DNA from: RH-AL1 sp965198485
Lineage (GTDB): Bacteria > Pseudomonadota > Alphaproteobacteria > Rhizobiales > Beijerinckiaceae
NCBI GenBank assembly: GCA_965198485.1
Contig: CBDAPQ010000005.1
Location: forward strand, 1,922,001-1,986,000
DNA length: 64,000 nucleotides
Direction: 5' to 3'
Shown here: positions 8,528-18,212 of the stretch, piece by piece
How the letters are laid out: every line of letters starts with the position of its first letter
Position numbering within the stretch: position 1 is the stretch's first letter
Notes under the pieces: generated by a model
The model's input: the letters and a program-made list of their open reading frames with translations, nothing else
The model's database searches: none
What the model was told of the DNA's origin: nothing
Position numbers and translations under genes: made by a program

Positions 8528-8860
8528 TCACGCCTCGGCTTTGGCGGATTCGGCCATGTGGCCTACGGCTTCGCCGAGCGCCTTGATCTTGTCGGCGTGC
8601 TTGTCGTCCGCCTTGCCGGCGACCCGCACGGTCTCCTCGCCGAGCTTCACCATCAGCTCCTTGACCTTGGCGCCGTCGATCTTCTCGGCCTGCAGGAGCT
8701 TCTTCAGCTTCTCCAGATTGCCGTGGATCGTCTTGACGCCGGTCACGTCCGACTTCTCGAGCGTGGCTTCCCAGCCCTCGATGTTCTTGATCGCGGCAGA
8801 GACCGTGAAGCCCTTGATGCCCTCTTTAAGGTGCTTGATGGTGGCGTCGAACTGCGGCAT
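8528..8860 (-). CDS. Small helical protein of unknown function
   Basis: 110 residues, start ATG 8860 with GGGAGTGAG upstream. The sequence is almost wholly helical and charged (lysine-rich, for example LEKLKKLLQAEKIDGAKVKELMVKLGEETVRVAGKAD, which includes heptad-like spacing). There is no signal peptide, membrane segment or cysteine. I recognise no family. The clean ribosome site and codon use support a real gene. It faces the antiporter gene convergently across a shared hairpin. Confidence 0.7.
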   Translation of the reverse strand: MPQFDATIKHLKEGIKGFTVSAAIKNIEGWEATLEKSDVTGVKTIHGNLEKLKKLLQAEKIDGAKVKELMVKLGEETVRVAGKADDKHADKIKALGEAVGHMAESAKAEA

Positions 8861-8979
8861 GTCTCACTCCCTAAATTCGCCGTCCGCTGACGGTCCACCG
8901 CCAAGCTTCGGACTTCGCGAAGGTTCTGCCGCCGCGTCGACTGCGCTGCCTTGTCGCAATCCTACGGCGAGGCGAACGC

Positions 8980-9459
8980 TCAGTCGGGGATACGGCTGAG
9001 CCGCGGCCGCCAGATCCCCAGCACGACGTTGACGGTCGCCACGGCCAGCAGCACCCAGAGCACGGCGCGTTCCGAGCCGATCGACCCTCCCAAGGTCGCG
9101 GGGTCGACGTGCCCGGCGAGCGCGGAAGCGCTCTGCTCCGCTTCGTCTTGCATCGGACCCTGCAGGCCTTGCAGGCTGCCCTCGAAAAGCAGCACGCCGC
9201 TGCCGAGCTTGACCCAGGCCCAGCCGGCATCGTGGTAGGCGCGGTTGAAGGCGATCGCCAGAAGGCCGGCCATCAGGCTGAGCCCGAGCGAGGGCAGGAA
9301 GATCCAGCTGGAGATCGCGCCCATCGCGCCGCGCACCGCGGCGTAGGCCGCGAGCGAACTCCGAGGCGGCGAGACGCTCGAGAGGACGAGCAGGGACGCC
9401 ATGGCTCCCATGAGGCCGATCGCGCCCATGGTGTGAAGGAACTTGAGAAGTCGTCGCAA
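8980..9459 (-). CDS. Hypothetical inner-membrane protein
   Basis: 159 residues with about four predicted membrane segments: LKFLHTMGAIGLMGAMASLLVL at the N-terminus, a segment around ISSWIFLPSLGLSLMAGLLAIAF, one around WVKLGSGVLLFEGS, and VLWVLLAVATVNVVLGIW before a short basic tail. The pattern resembles small DUF2269-like integral membrane proteins but I cannot confirm that family. It is monocistronic in appearance, 120 bp from its neighbour. Confidence 0.65.
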   Translation of the reverse strand: MRRLLKFLHTMGAIGLMGAMASLLVLSSVSPPRSSLAAYAAVRGAMGAISSWIFLPSLGLSLMAGLLAIAFNRAYHDAGWAWVKLGSGVLLFEGSLQGLQGPMQDEAEQSASALAGHVDPATLGGSIGSERAVLWVLLAVATVNVVLGIWRPRLSRIPD

Positions 9460-9579
9460 CTCGTTCGGACCCGCTTTCGTCGTCTGGCCGGACCCTAGCG
9501 AAAACGCACGTCGCGAGGTAGCGGCATCGCCGTCGTCGAAGACCGTCGTGCGGCTATGGCGCGGCTTCGCCGACGCGCT

Positions 9580-10071
9580 TCAATCCACGACGTGCATCGT
9601 ACCGGCGACGCGCTGCTCGGGCGTCATGTCCAGGCGCATGACCCGGACCGTCCAGCCGCCGTGGTCGCCCTTGTCGTCGCGGTAGAGTCAGTCGACCGCG
9701 ACGCTGCGGGCGGCGTGGTAGGACGATCCCTCGTGCAGGTCGGAAATATGAAGCACCTCGCCGGTGACGATGCCGTCGTAGCTGCCGTCGGGGTTGCGGC
9801 GGACGTCGGTCAGCCAGAGATACTCTTTGCCGCTGGTGCCGTAGGGCACGCGCACGTTGAGCAGCGCGCGCTCGATGTGCCGGCCGAGCGCGGCGTCGAA
9901 GTCCGGCAGCGTCGCCTGGCCCTTGGCCATCGCCGCGTTCATCCGCTCGTCCCGCTTGGGCGGCGTAGCCATCCCGGGTGAAACGGGACCGGGCGGCGTC
10001 AACGGTCGCTTGCCGGCTTCCGCTCTCGCCCGATCGGCTGCCGCGCCGGGCGATCGCGACCATGCCATCAC
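9580..10071 (-). pseudogene. DUF2314-type protein interrupted by an in-frame TGA
   Basis: Reading leftwards, a frame starting at GTG 10071 (ATG 10068; another ATG at 9972 before TPPKRDERMNAAMAKG) encodes a DUF2314-like domain: ALLNVRVPYGTSGKEYLWLTDV, GIVTGEVLHISDLHEGSSY. After VAVD there is a TGA at 9688-9690, and the same frame continues as LYRDDKGDHGGWTVRV to a second TGA at 9580-9582. From memory of the family, this point is the conserved I/V-x-D-W-x-Y motif, so the TGA replaces a TGG Trp codon. Both halves have GC-rich third positions. Either a fresh nonsense mutation, readthrough or an assembly error explains it. Confidence 0.7.
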
Positions 10072-10109
10072 TCCCGTCGAACATCAGGACCCCCAACGTG
10101 GAACTTTAG

Positions 10110-10129
10110 ATATCAACGTCTGTTGATAT
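10110..10129. promoter_or_regulatory. Perfect 8-bp inverted repeat upstream of CocE-type gene
   Basis: ATATCAAC-GTCT-GTTGATAT lies 23 bp before the ATG of the CocE/NonD hydrolase and about 40 bp before the GTG of the divergent DUF2314 gene. AT-rich dyads of this form are typical of MarR-like or related winged-helix operators. No regulator gene is adjacent, so the factor would be encoded elsewhere. Confidence 0.5.
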
Positions 10130-10152
10130 AGCAGCAGCCTGCTCCGACACCG

Positions 10153-11988
10153 ATGGTGAGCGCCGAAGCGGCACCCGATGGATCGGTCCAGGTCGTCGGC
10201 TGGCATGGCGTGACCTCACCGTCCATCGAGGCGGCTCGAAGGCAGGAATGGCACATGGACCGCGGCGACAAAGTTTTCGTACCATCCTATCCCTACGAGG
10301 CAGGGCGCGAACACGGTCTCTTCAGTCCCTTCGATCCCGGGACGCGGGTCTTGTCGGCGGGCTCTCGGGTCGAGCCCCGGTTCCGACCCTTGCCGGTCGA
10401 TATCGTGTTTGAGAAGGACGTCGCCGTCACCCTTCGCGACGGCGTCACCATCTACGTCGACGTATTTCGCCCCGCCGGCGTCGAGAAGGTGCCGGTCATC
10501 GTCGCCTGGAGCCCTTACGGCAAGAGCGGGGGAAGTTCACCCAAGATCGCGTCCCTCTTCGCCATGCTCGGCATGGGGTCGGACCTCGTATCGGGCCTGG
10601 AGAAGTTCGAGGGTCCCGACCCGGCGTACTGGTGCGCGCACGGCTACGCGATCTGCAATCCCGACGCCCGGGGCGTCGCCGACTCGGACGGCGACAGCGC
10701 CATGTTCGGGCGCCAGGAGGGCCAGGATTGCCACGACCTGATCGAGTGGCTGGCGGCAAAGGATTGGTGCACCGGCAAGGTCGCGATGAGCGGCACCTCG
10801 TACCTCTCCATCGCGCAATGGTTCACCGCCGCCGAGCAACCGCCCCACCTGACGGTCATCAACCCGTGGGAAGGCTTGAGCGACGTGTATCGCGACCTCG
10901 TCATGCGCGGCGGCATGCCGGACCTCGGTTTCGCCGAGCGGCTCCAGCACAACTACGCCGGCAAGAACCGGCGGGAAGACGTGGTCGCGGAAGCAGAGCG
11001 CCATCCGCTGATGGACGGCTTGTGGGACGACAAGATCGCGCGCTTCGACAGGATCACCGTGCCGGCCTACGTCGTCGCCAGCTACTCCAACACGCTGCAT
11101 ACGGCGGGCACGTTCCGCGCGTGGCGGCGGATCGCTTCCATTGAGAAGTGGCTGCGCATCCACAACACCTTGGAATGGCCCGACTATTATGCGCATGTCG
11201 AGGACCTGCGCCGCTTCTTCGATCACTATCTCAAGGGCGAGGACAACGGCTGGGATCGGACGCCGCGCGTCCGCTACGCGGTCCTCGACCTCGAAGGCGG
11301 TGACCGGCTCGATCTACCCGCGGGCGCGTTTCCGCCGGAGGACGTCACCGCCACGAACTATTACCTCGACGGCCGCTCGCGCACCTTGAGCCCCGAATTG
11401 CCCGCCCAAGAGGCGACGGTGGCTTATGACGTGGAGACGGAGCCGGGCCTGGTCTCGTTCACGATCCGCTTCGACAGGGAGACCGTGATGGTCGGCTACC
11501 CCAAGGCCCGTCTCTGGGTCGAGGCGAGGGACGCCGACGACATGGACCTGTTCGTCCTTGTCCAGAAGCTGAACGCCAAGGGCACCCCTCTGCAGCAGTT
11601 CAACGCGCCGGCCGAGGGCGCGATGATGCAGGACGTGACCGAGCGGGGCGCCTCGGTCCTGCGCTACAAGGGCTCCAACGGCCGCCTGCGCGTCTCCGCG
11701 CGACATCTCGACGAGACGCTGTCGACCGACGCCGTCCCCGCCCACAGCTTCGACCGGGTCGAGACGCTGAAGCCGGGCGAGATCGCGGACGTCGAGATCG
11801 ACCTGTTTCCGCTCGGTCTGGTTTTCTACTCCGGCGAGCAACTCCGGCTGGTCATCAGCGCGCGAAACGCGCTGGGGCCTATCATGCCGGGTGTGGCCGA
11901 CTACGTGCCCCAGAACAAAGGCCAGCACGTCATCCACACGGGTGGCTCGTGTGCCTCTTATCTTCAGCTGCCTATCCAGGCAGCGTAG
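10153..11988 (+). CDS. CocE/NonD family serine hydrolase (X-Pro dipeptidyl-peptidase-like)
   Basis: 611 residues. An alpha/beta-hydrolase domain with a DGVTIYVDVFRP entry strand, PVIVAWSPYGKSG, DARGVADSDG and the nucleophile elbow GTSYLS (Ser216) is followed by a helical cap and a C-terminal jelly-roll (about 410-600, DVEIDLFPLGLVFYSGEQLRLVISA). This matches the peptidase S15/CocE-NonD family, which hydrolyses esters or amides such as cocaine, glutaryl-7-ACA or X-Pro peptides. No signal peptide is seen. An in-frame ATG at 10255 is an alternative start, as there is no clear ribosome site at 10153. Substrate unknown. Confidence 0.85.
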   Translation: MVSAEAAPDGSVQVVGWHGVTSPSIEAARRQEWHMDRGDKVFVPSYPYEAGREHGLFSPFDPGTRVLSAGSRVEPRFRPLPVDIVFEKDVAVTLRDGVTIYVDVFRPAGVEKVPVIVAWSPYGKSGGSSPKIASLFAMLGMGSDLVSGLEKFEGPDPAYWCAHGYAICNPDARGVADSDGDSAMFGRQEGQDCHDLIEWLAAKDWCTGKVAMSGTSYLSIAQWFTAAEQPPHLTVINPWEGLSDVYRDLVMRGGMPDLGFAERLQHNYAGKNRREDVVAEAERHPLMDGLWDDKIARFDRITVPAYVVASYSNTLHTAGTFRAWRRIASIEKWLRIHNTLEWPDYYAHVEDLRRFFDHYLKGEDNGWDRTPRVRYAVLDLEGGDRLDLPAGAFPPEDVTATNYYLDGRSRTLSPELPAQEATVAYDVETEPGLVSFTIRFDRETVMVGYPKARLWVEARDADDMDLFVLVQKLNAKGTPLQQFNAPAEGAMMQDVTERGASVLRYKGSNGRLRVSARHLDETLSTDAVPAHSFDRVETLKPGEIADVEIDLFPLGLVFYSGEQLRLVISARNALGPIMPGVADYVPQNKGQHVIHTGGSCASYLQLPIQAA

Positions 11989-12078
11989 CGGTGCCTGCGA
12001 TGAAGACTGTCTCGCGTCGCACAAGGGGACAGCTGGCGTCACGTTGACTTCGCCCTTCGTCCGCGCGACCACCCATCC

Positions 12079-13698
<1,620 letters not shown>

Positions 13699-13835
13699 AC
13701 GGACCACTCCGCGTCGCTGTGGCCGGGTTTGTTCGAACGAGCCCGACCATGACGGGGAATGGCGGCCAGCGCCGGCTTGAGCCATTCTCGCCCTTCCGGC
13801 ATGTGCCTGCGTAACGCCCTGACCCGGAGCCCGCC

Positions 13836-15005
13836 ATGACACGCCACGGCACCATCGCCGCCCTGATGCTCGGCGCCGCGGCGCTCCTCGCCGTCCCCGC
13901 CGGCGCCGCGGACGCCCCGAAGCCCGCGCCCACCAGCCCGCTCACCCCCATCAGCAACGATGCGATGATGCTCGGCAACGATTTCGCCGCCCTCTCCACC
14001 GTGCTCGGCCAGGACAACGCGCAGCCCGGCCCGCGCACGGTACCGGGCCGCGTCATCCCGGTGCCCACCACCACCAGCCCGCAGTTCGAGGCGCAGGTGG
14101 CCGCGCCCTACCGCACGCCGGACTGGAACGCCGATCCCAAGAGCAAGGACGAGTGGAACGCCCTCGTCGCCAAGCTGGCGGCCAAGGGCGCGGCCAAGCT
14201 GCCTGCGTTGCGTGAGAAACTCTCCGTAACCAGCGACCCGGCGACGCTCGGCGGCGTCAAGGCCTTCCTGGTCAAGGCCAAGACCATCCCCGAGGCGCAT
14301 CGCGGCAAGGTCATCCTCGCCATCCATGGCGGCGGCTTCGTCTACAATCCCGGTGAGGCCGGCACGCTGGAGGCGGTTCTCATGGCCGGCTTCGGCGGCT
14401 ACGAGGTCTATGCCGTCGACTATCGCATGGCGCCCGATCACCCGTTCCCCGCCGCCAACGACGACGTCATGGCGGCCTACAAGGCCCTGCTCGCGGACCA
14501 CAAGCCGGGAGACATCGCGGTCGTCGGCACCTCGGCGGGCGGCGAGCTGACGCTGGCGCTGTGCCTGCGCGCCAAGGCCGAGGGCCTGCCGCTGCCGGCC
14601 GCCATCGCTCCGGGCACGCCGGAGGCCGACATGACGAATGCCGGCGACACGATCCGCACCAACGAGTGGCTCGACAACGTGCTGGTCAGCGCCGACGGCT
14701 ACGTCGAGGCGGCGCGCAAGGTCTACGTGCCGGCCGGGCACGACCTCAAGGACCCGCAGCTGTCGCCGATTTTCGGCGACTTCTCCGGCCTGCCGCCGGC
14801 GATCATCACGTCCGGCACGCGCGACCTGTTCCTGTCCAACGCCGTGCGCGTGCATCGCAAGCTGCGCCAGGCGGGCGTCGAGGCGCAGCTGCAGGTCTTC
14901 GAGGGGATGAGCCACGCGCAGTACCTCTTCAACGCCGACGCGCCGGAGACGAAGGAGGCGTTCGACGAGATCGCGGCCTTCTTCGATCGGCACTGGGCGC
15001 GCTGA
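13836..15005 (+). CDS. Exported alpha/beta hydrolase of the HSL (Abhydrolase_3) type
   Basis: 389 residues from ATG 13836 (GGAG upstream). Residues 1-25 form a signal peptide ending in AGAADA. The domain shows the HSL oxyanion motif HGGGF, YRMAPDHPFPAA, nucleophile GTSAGG, the acid in SGTRDLF and the His in GMSHAQY. The family contains carboxylesterases and lipases acting on short or medium acyl esters. A 90-residue helical region between signal and catalytic domain is longer than usual. Periplasmic or secreted location is inferred from the signal. It faces the peroxiredoxin gene convergently. Confidence 0.85.
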   Translation: MTRHGTIAALMLGAAALLAVPAGAADAPKPAPTSPLTPISNDAMMLGNDFAALSTVLGQDNAQPGPRTVPGRVIPVPTTTSPQFEAQVAAPYRTPDWNADPKSKDEWNALVAKLAAKGAAKLPALREKLSVTSDPATLGGVKAFLVKAKTIPEAHRGKVILAIHGGGFVYNPGEAGTLEAVLMAGFGGYEVYAVDYRMAPDHPFPAANDDVMAAYKALLADHKPGDIAVVGTSAGGELTLALCLRAKAEGLPLPAAIAPGTPEADMTNAGDTIRTNEWLDNVLVSADGYVEAARKVYVPAGHDLKDPQLSPIFGDFSGLPPAIITSGTRDLFLSNAVRVHRKLRQAGVEAQLQVFEGMSHAQYLFNADAPETKEAFDEIAAFFDRHWAR

Positions 15006-15129
15006 GCTCTCCCCTTCTTCGCTCGCGCCAACGAAAAAGCCGTCCGGGAGGGCGGCCAAGTGTTCGGAGGATCGCCACCGAGGCGACGGTTCCAGATCAT
15101 CGCCCGTCGCCGGGCCGGAAAGGGCGCAA

Positions 15130-15176
15130 CTTCCCGATCTCGGCGGGAGCGCGTCCCTGCCGTCTCGCCGGGGAAG
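15130..15176. terminator. Imperfect stem-loop between convergent hydrolase and peroxiredoxin genes
   Basis: CTTCCC (15130-15135) can pair with GGGAAG (15171-15176), and inside it CGGCGGGA (15141-15148) with TCCCTGCCG (15154-15162, one bulge). It begins 8 bp beyond the peroxiredoxin stop on the reverse strand. A second weak dyad (GCCGTCC/GGGCGGC) lies near 15040. No T-run is present, so termination is only likely. Confidence 0.35.
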
Positions 15177-15183
15177 GTGGCTC

Positions 15184-15669
15184 TCAAAGCTTGGCGATGA
15201 GCTTCTCGGCGCTGGTCTCGTCGGCCTGGCCGGGGTTGGCCTCGACCGCCATGCTCTGCACCACGCCGTCGTCGACGACCATGGCGTAGCGCTTCGAGCG
15301 GGTGCCCAGCCCGCGCTCGCCCAGGTCCAGCGTCAGGCCCATGGCCTCGGCGAACTTCGCGCTGCCGTCGGCGAGGTAGGTCACCTTGCCCTCGCCGCCG
15401 GTATGCTTGGCCCAGGCGTCCATGACGAAGACGTCGTTGACGCCGGTCACCACCACCTCGTCGACGCCTTTGGCCTTGAACTCGTCGAATGCTGCGATGT
15501 AGGGCGGCAGGTGGTTCATCGAGCAGGTTGGGGTGAAGGCGCCGGGCACGGCGATCAGCACCACCTTGCGGCCGGGGAAGATCTCCGCGGTCGTGCGCGG
15601 CGCCGGGCCGTCCTCGGTCATGACGAAAAAGGTGGTCTCCGGGATCTTGCCGCCGACTTCGATGCTCAT
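15184..15669 (-). CDS. Peroxiredoxin of the Prx5 family
   Basis: 161 residues from ATG 15669. The peroxidatic cysteine lies in PGAFTPTCS, followed by NHLPPYIA, the Prx5/type II signature. Later strands (VVVTGVNDVFVMDAWAK, and GTRSKRYAMVVDDGVV near the C-terminus) complete the thioredoxin-like fold. Prx5 enzymes reduce alkyl hydroperoxides and H2O2 using glutaredoxin/GSH or thioredoxin. No glutaredoxin domain is fused and no second resolving cysteine is obvious, which suggests a one-cysteine mechanism. The next leftward gene upstream of it is a DsbD-N-like protein, 29 bp away, so the two may form a redox operon. Confidence 0.92.
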   Translation of the reverse strand: MSIEVGGKIPETTFFVMTEDGPAPRTTAEIFPGRKVVLIAVPGAFTPTCSMNHLPPYIAAFDEFKAKGVDEVVVTGVNDVFVMDAWAKHTGGEGKVTYLADGSAKFAEAMGLTLDLGERGLGTRSKRYAMVVDDGVVQSMAVEANPGQADETSAEKLIAKL

Positions 15670-15698
15670 CGTTCGCTCCGTGTGTTGCAGCGAACGCC

Positions 15699-16562
15699 TT
15701 ACTTCGCCGGCGCGCCTACGTCGAATGTTTCGGAGACGCTCGTCGAACCTTCCGGCCGCGCCAGCACCAGGGTCACCGGAACGGCCGGGGACTTCGGCGC
15801 GGTGACGCTCTGCTGCGCGACGATCGTCCACGTGGCCGGCCCGGACTTCCTGGAATCGAAGAAGAAGCCTTCCGGCGCATCGGGGAAGATATCCGTCGGC
15901 GCATCCGCGCCGCTCCAGCTCAGCGTCCAGGTCGGGTTGGTCGTGTCCTTGACGCGGGAGAGGCCGAGCTGCGGCGCCCTGGCGACGGGCTGCGGCACCT
16001 TGCCGAGCGCCTTGGCGAGATCGTCGCCGCCCACCGGAGCGCCGCGCGGCGTCAGCGTCAGCGTCGCTTCGCTGTGCCCCGGGAGGCAGATCCTGTTGCA
16101 GACGGCGTAGGTGACGTCGACGTGGAGCACGGCGGGTTTGCCGCGATCGACGGGCGTCACGGCGACAGGAAAGACCACGCCGTCGCTGTAGCCGAACGCG
16201 TCGATGCCTTCCTCGCTGATGCGCGAGGGGACGGGGTAGCTCACCGTGGCGGATGCGACATTGTCGGACCCGTTGAAGGTGAAGACCGGCGGAACTCCCG
16301 CCTCGCCCGGGATCTTCCAGTAGGTATGCGACCCCGGCGCCATGGTGAGATCGACGCCGGCCTCATACCGGCCGTCGTGGAGGCCACCCGCCGAAACCAG
16401 CCGCAGGATCGACATCTGGTCGCCCGTATGTGGCATTACTTTCGGTTGGGCCCTGGCCGAGAAGGCGCCGGCAGCGATGCCGAAAACACACATCGACGCG
16501 CAAACCGCGTGCCTCGCCCGATCGGATGCAGATGGATGGAGGGATTTTTGCTTAGATGTCAT
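15699..16562 (-). CDS. Exported protein with DsbD N-terminal-like domain
   Basis: 287 residues from ATG 16562. After a signal peptide (VCASMCVFGIAAGAFSARA) comes a beta-rich immunoglobulin-like domain: GSHTYWKIPGEAGVPPVF, FGYSDGVVFPVAV, HVDVTYAVCNRICLPGHSEATL. The Cys pair in AVCNRICLP corresponds to the redox pair of the DsbD N-terminal (nDsbD) domain, which passes electrons from the membrane protein DsbD to periplasmic DsbC or CcmG. The transmembrane and C-terminal thioredoxin parts of DsbD are absent, so this is a stand-alone domain. It is upstream of the Prx5 gene and divergent from yqgE (94 bp between starts). Confidence 0.75.
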   Translation of the reverse strand: MTSKQKSLHPSASDRARHAVCASMCVFGIAAGAFSARAQPKVMPHTGDQMSILRLVSAGGLHDGRYEAGVDLTMAPGSHTYWKIPGEAGVPPVFTFNGSDNVASATVSYPVPSRISEEGIDAFGYSDGVVFPVAVTPVDRGKPAVLHVDVTYAVCNRICLPGHSEATLTLTPRGAPVGGDDLAKALGKVPQPVARAPQLGLSRVKDTTNPTWTLSWSGADAPTDIFPDAPEGFFFDSRKSGPATWTIVAQQSVTAPKSPAVPVTLVLARPEGSTSVSETFDVGAPAK

Positions 16563-16656
16563 CGAGGGGTTCGCCACAGGTGAATCGCTGGGGATAGCAG
16601 GGACGGCAAGGACGGCGAAACGACGATACAGGGCTCGGGATCGAGAGGCCGCTAGC

Positions 16657-17352
16657 ATGAGACATTCGACCGGAAACCACGAGGCGCAGGACTGCACCGG
16701 CGCCGAACCGACGTCGGGGAAGCCGCCCGAGCTGCCTCCCGCGGTCCCCGAAGCCGATCGCGTTCACAGTCACGGTGGGTTCCTCGACGGACAGATGCTT
16801 GTCGCGATGCCGGGTATGGAAGACGAGCGTTTCGCCCGCTCGGTCATCTATCTCTGCGCCCATTCCGACGAGGGTGCGATGGGCATCGTCATCAACCGTG
16901 CCGCACCCAAGGTCAAGTTTCCGGAGCTGCTGGTGCAGCTCGACGTGATCGAGCAGGATGAGGCGATCCGGCTCCCCGGCAAGGCCGGCTCGATGCAGGT
17001 CCTCAAGGGCGGCCCGGTGGAGACGGGACGCGGCTTCGTGCTGCATTCTTCCGACTTCTTCATCGACAATTCGACCTTGCCCATCGATGCCAAGGTGTCG
17101 CTCACCGCGACGATCGACATCCTGCGCGCCATCGCCAACGGCGACGGGCCGGAATGGGCGGTCCTGGCGCTCGGCTACGCCGGTTGGCAGGCCGGCCAGC
17201 TCGAGGCCGAGATGCAGGGCAACGGCTGGCTCAACGTGCCGGCCGATACCTCGCTGATCTTCGACCGTGCGCTCGAATCGAAATACGAGCGCGCTGTCAA
17301 GACGCTCGGCATCGACCTGACGCGATTGTCCAGCGAGTGTGGGCACGCCTGA
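16657..17352 (+). CDS. yqgE: YqgE/AlgH family protein (UPF0301)
   Basis: 231 residues from ATG 16657. The sequence matches the family through LDGQMLVAMPGMEDERFARSV, EGAMGIVINR, PVETGRGFVLHS and ALGYAGWQAGQLEAEMQGNGWL. A 40-residue N-terminal extension before GGFLDGQ is acidic and probably disordered. YqgE/AlgH proteins are widespread cytoplasmic proteins of unknown biochemistry; in Pseudomonas AlgH was linked to alginate regulation. It ends just before a REP-like hairpin element and shares a short divergent promoter region with the DsbD-N-like gene. Confidence 0.9.
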   Translation: MRHSTGNHEAQDCTGAEPTSGKPPELPPAVPEADRVHSHGGFLDGQMLVAMPGMEDERFARSVIYLCAHSDEGAMGIVINRAAPKVKFPELLVQLDVIEQDEAIRLPGKAGSMQVLKGGPVETGRGFVLHSSDFFIDNSTLPIDAKVSLTATIDILRAIANGDGPEWAVLALGYAGWQAGQLEAEMQGNGWLNVPADTSLIFDRALESKYERAVKTLGIDLTRLSSECGHA

Positions 17353-17360
17353 TGCAGAAG

Positions 17361-17411
17361 CCCCTTCTCCCCTTGCGGGAGAAGGTGGCGCGAAGCGCCG
17401 GATAAGGGGTC
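17361..17411 (+). repeat. REP-like double-hairpin element, copy 1
   Basis: CCTTCTCCC (17363-17371) pairs with GGGAGAAGG (17377-17385), then GGCGC-GAA-GCGCC (17387-17399) forms a second hairpin, followed by GGATAAGGGGTCGGG. The same layout recurs at 19556-19606 and, inverted and degenerate, at 19655-19701. It sits between the convergent yqgE and cupin genes where it could also act as a bidirectional terminator. This is a short dispersed repeat family I recognise from alphaproteobacterial genomes. Confidence 0.8.
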
Positions 17412-17437
17412 GGGAAACCTTTCCGGTTAGTTTTTCC

Positions 17438-17956
17438 CTAAACCTTGCGCACGTTCGGCTCGGACGGATCGACCGGATGGAACGTGATCGGGCCGATGCC
17501 GCAGATCGCGATCACGGCCGACTCCGTGCCGCTGGCGACGACGCCGTCGTAGTGCCGCGTGCGGGCAACACGGTGCACGAAGGAGCCGGCGGTGACCGGG
17601 ACGGTGCTCATGGGATCGAACAGGTCGCCGCTCGTCACCCACCAGGTGCCGCTGACCACCACGCAGAGCCGGTCGGTCTCGTACCAGTGCGGCGCGCTCA
17701 TCCAGCCGGGATACCACCGGGTCAGGTTGAGGTAGATTCCCGGCTGCAACGACTTCGAGAACAGTTCGGCTGATTCGACGCTCTTGGGCGGACCGCCGAT
17801 GTGCGGCTCGAAGTCGATCTTGTCGGCCGGGACGATGATCGTCTGGCTTGGATCCGGCGCTGCCTCGGCGCTCGCGGCGGCGAGAAGCTGGGGCAGGACA
17901 GCGAGGAGCGGTGCGGCGGCGAGGAGGCTGCGGCGGTCGAGGGGATTGTGCGTCAT
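17438..17956 (-). CDS. Tat-exported cupin-domain protein
   Basis: 172 residues from ATG 17956, which has AGGAG 7 bp upstream; a longer reading from 18022 lacks this. The N-terminus has DRRSLLAAAPLLAVLPQL, a twin-arginine signal, with cleavage near AEA. A single cupin barrel follows: WYPGWMSAPHWYETDRLCVVVSGTWWVTSG and AGSFVHRVARTRHYDG, with His and Glu/Asp positions suited to metal binding, although the usual HxH pair is not clear. Function unknown; the Tat signal implies folding, often with cofactor, before export. Divergent from serS. Confidence 0.8.
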   Translation of the reverse strand: MTHNPLDRRSLLAAAPLLAVLPQLLAAASAEAAPDPSQTIIVPADKIDFEPHIGGPPKSVESAELFSKSLQPGIYLNLTRWYPGWMSAPHWYETDRLCVVVSGTWWVTSGDLFDPMSTVPVTAGSFVHRVARTRHYDGVVASGTESAVIAICGIGPITFHPVDPSEPNVRKV

Positions 17957-18212
17957 GGGGTTCTCCTGCGGGCGGATCATGGGGCTTGCAACACGACGGA
18001 CCAGGGTCGTGACTACGGTCAAATTACCTTATGAGGAGCTGGTAGCTGGTCTTGTGAAGAGCTTCGACGGAGGCCGCTGCCGCGAGACTTGGCATGACGC
18101 AGGCTGACGCAGTCGAAGCGTGCATCGCGGATAGCAGCACTGAACCGCCGCCGTTGGCCCTCGGCCTCAGCTGTGCCAAAGGAAGCGGCCTTCCGCAGGA
18201 TCTTCTGCCCGC

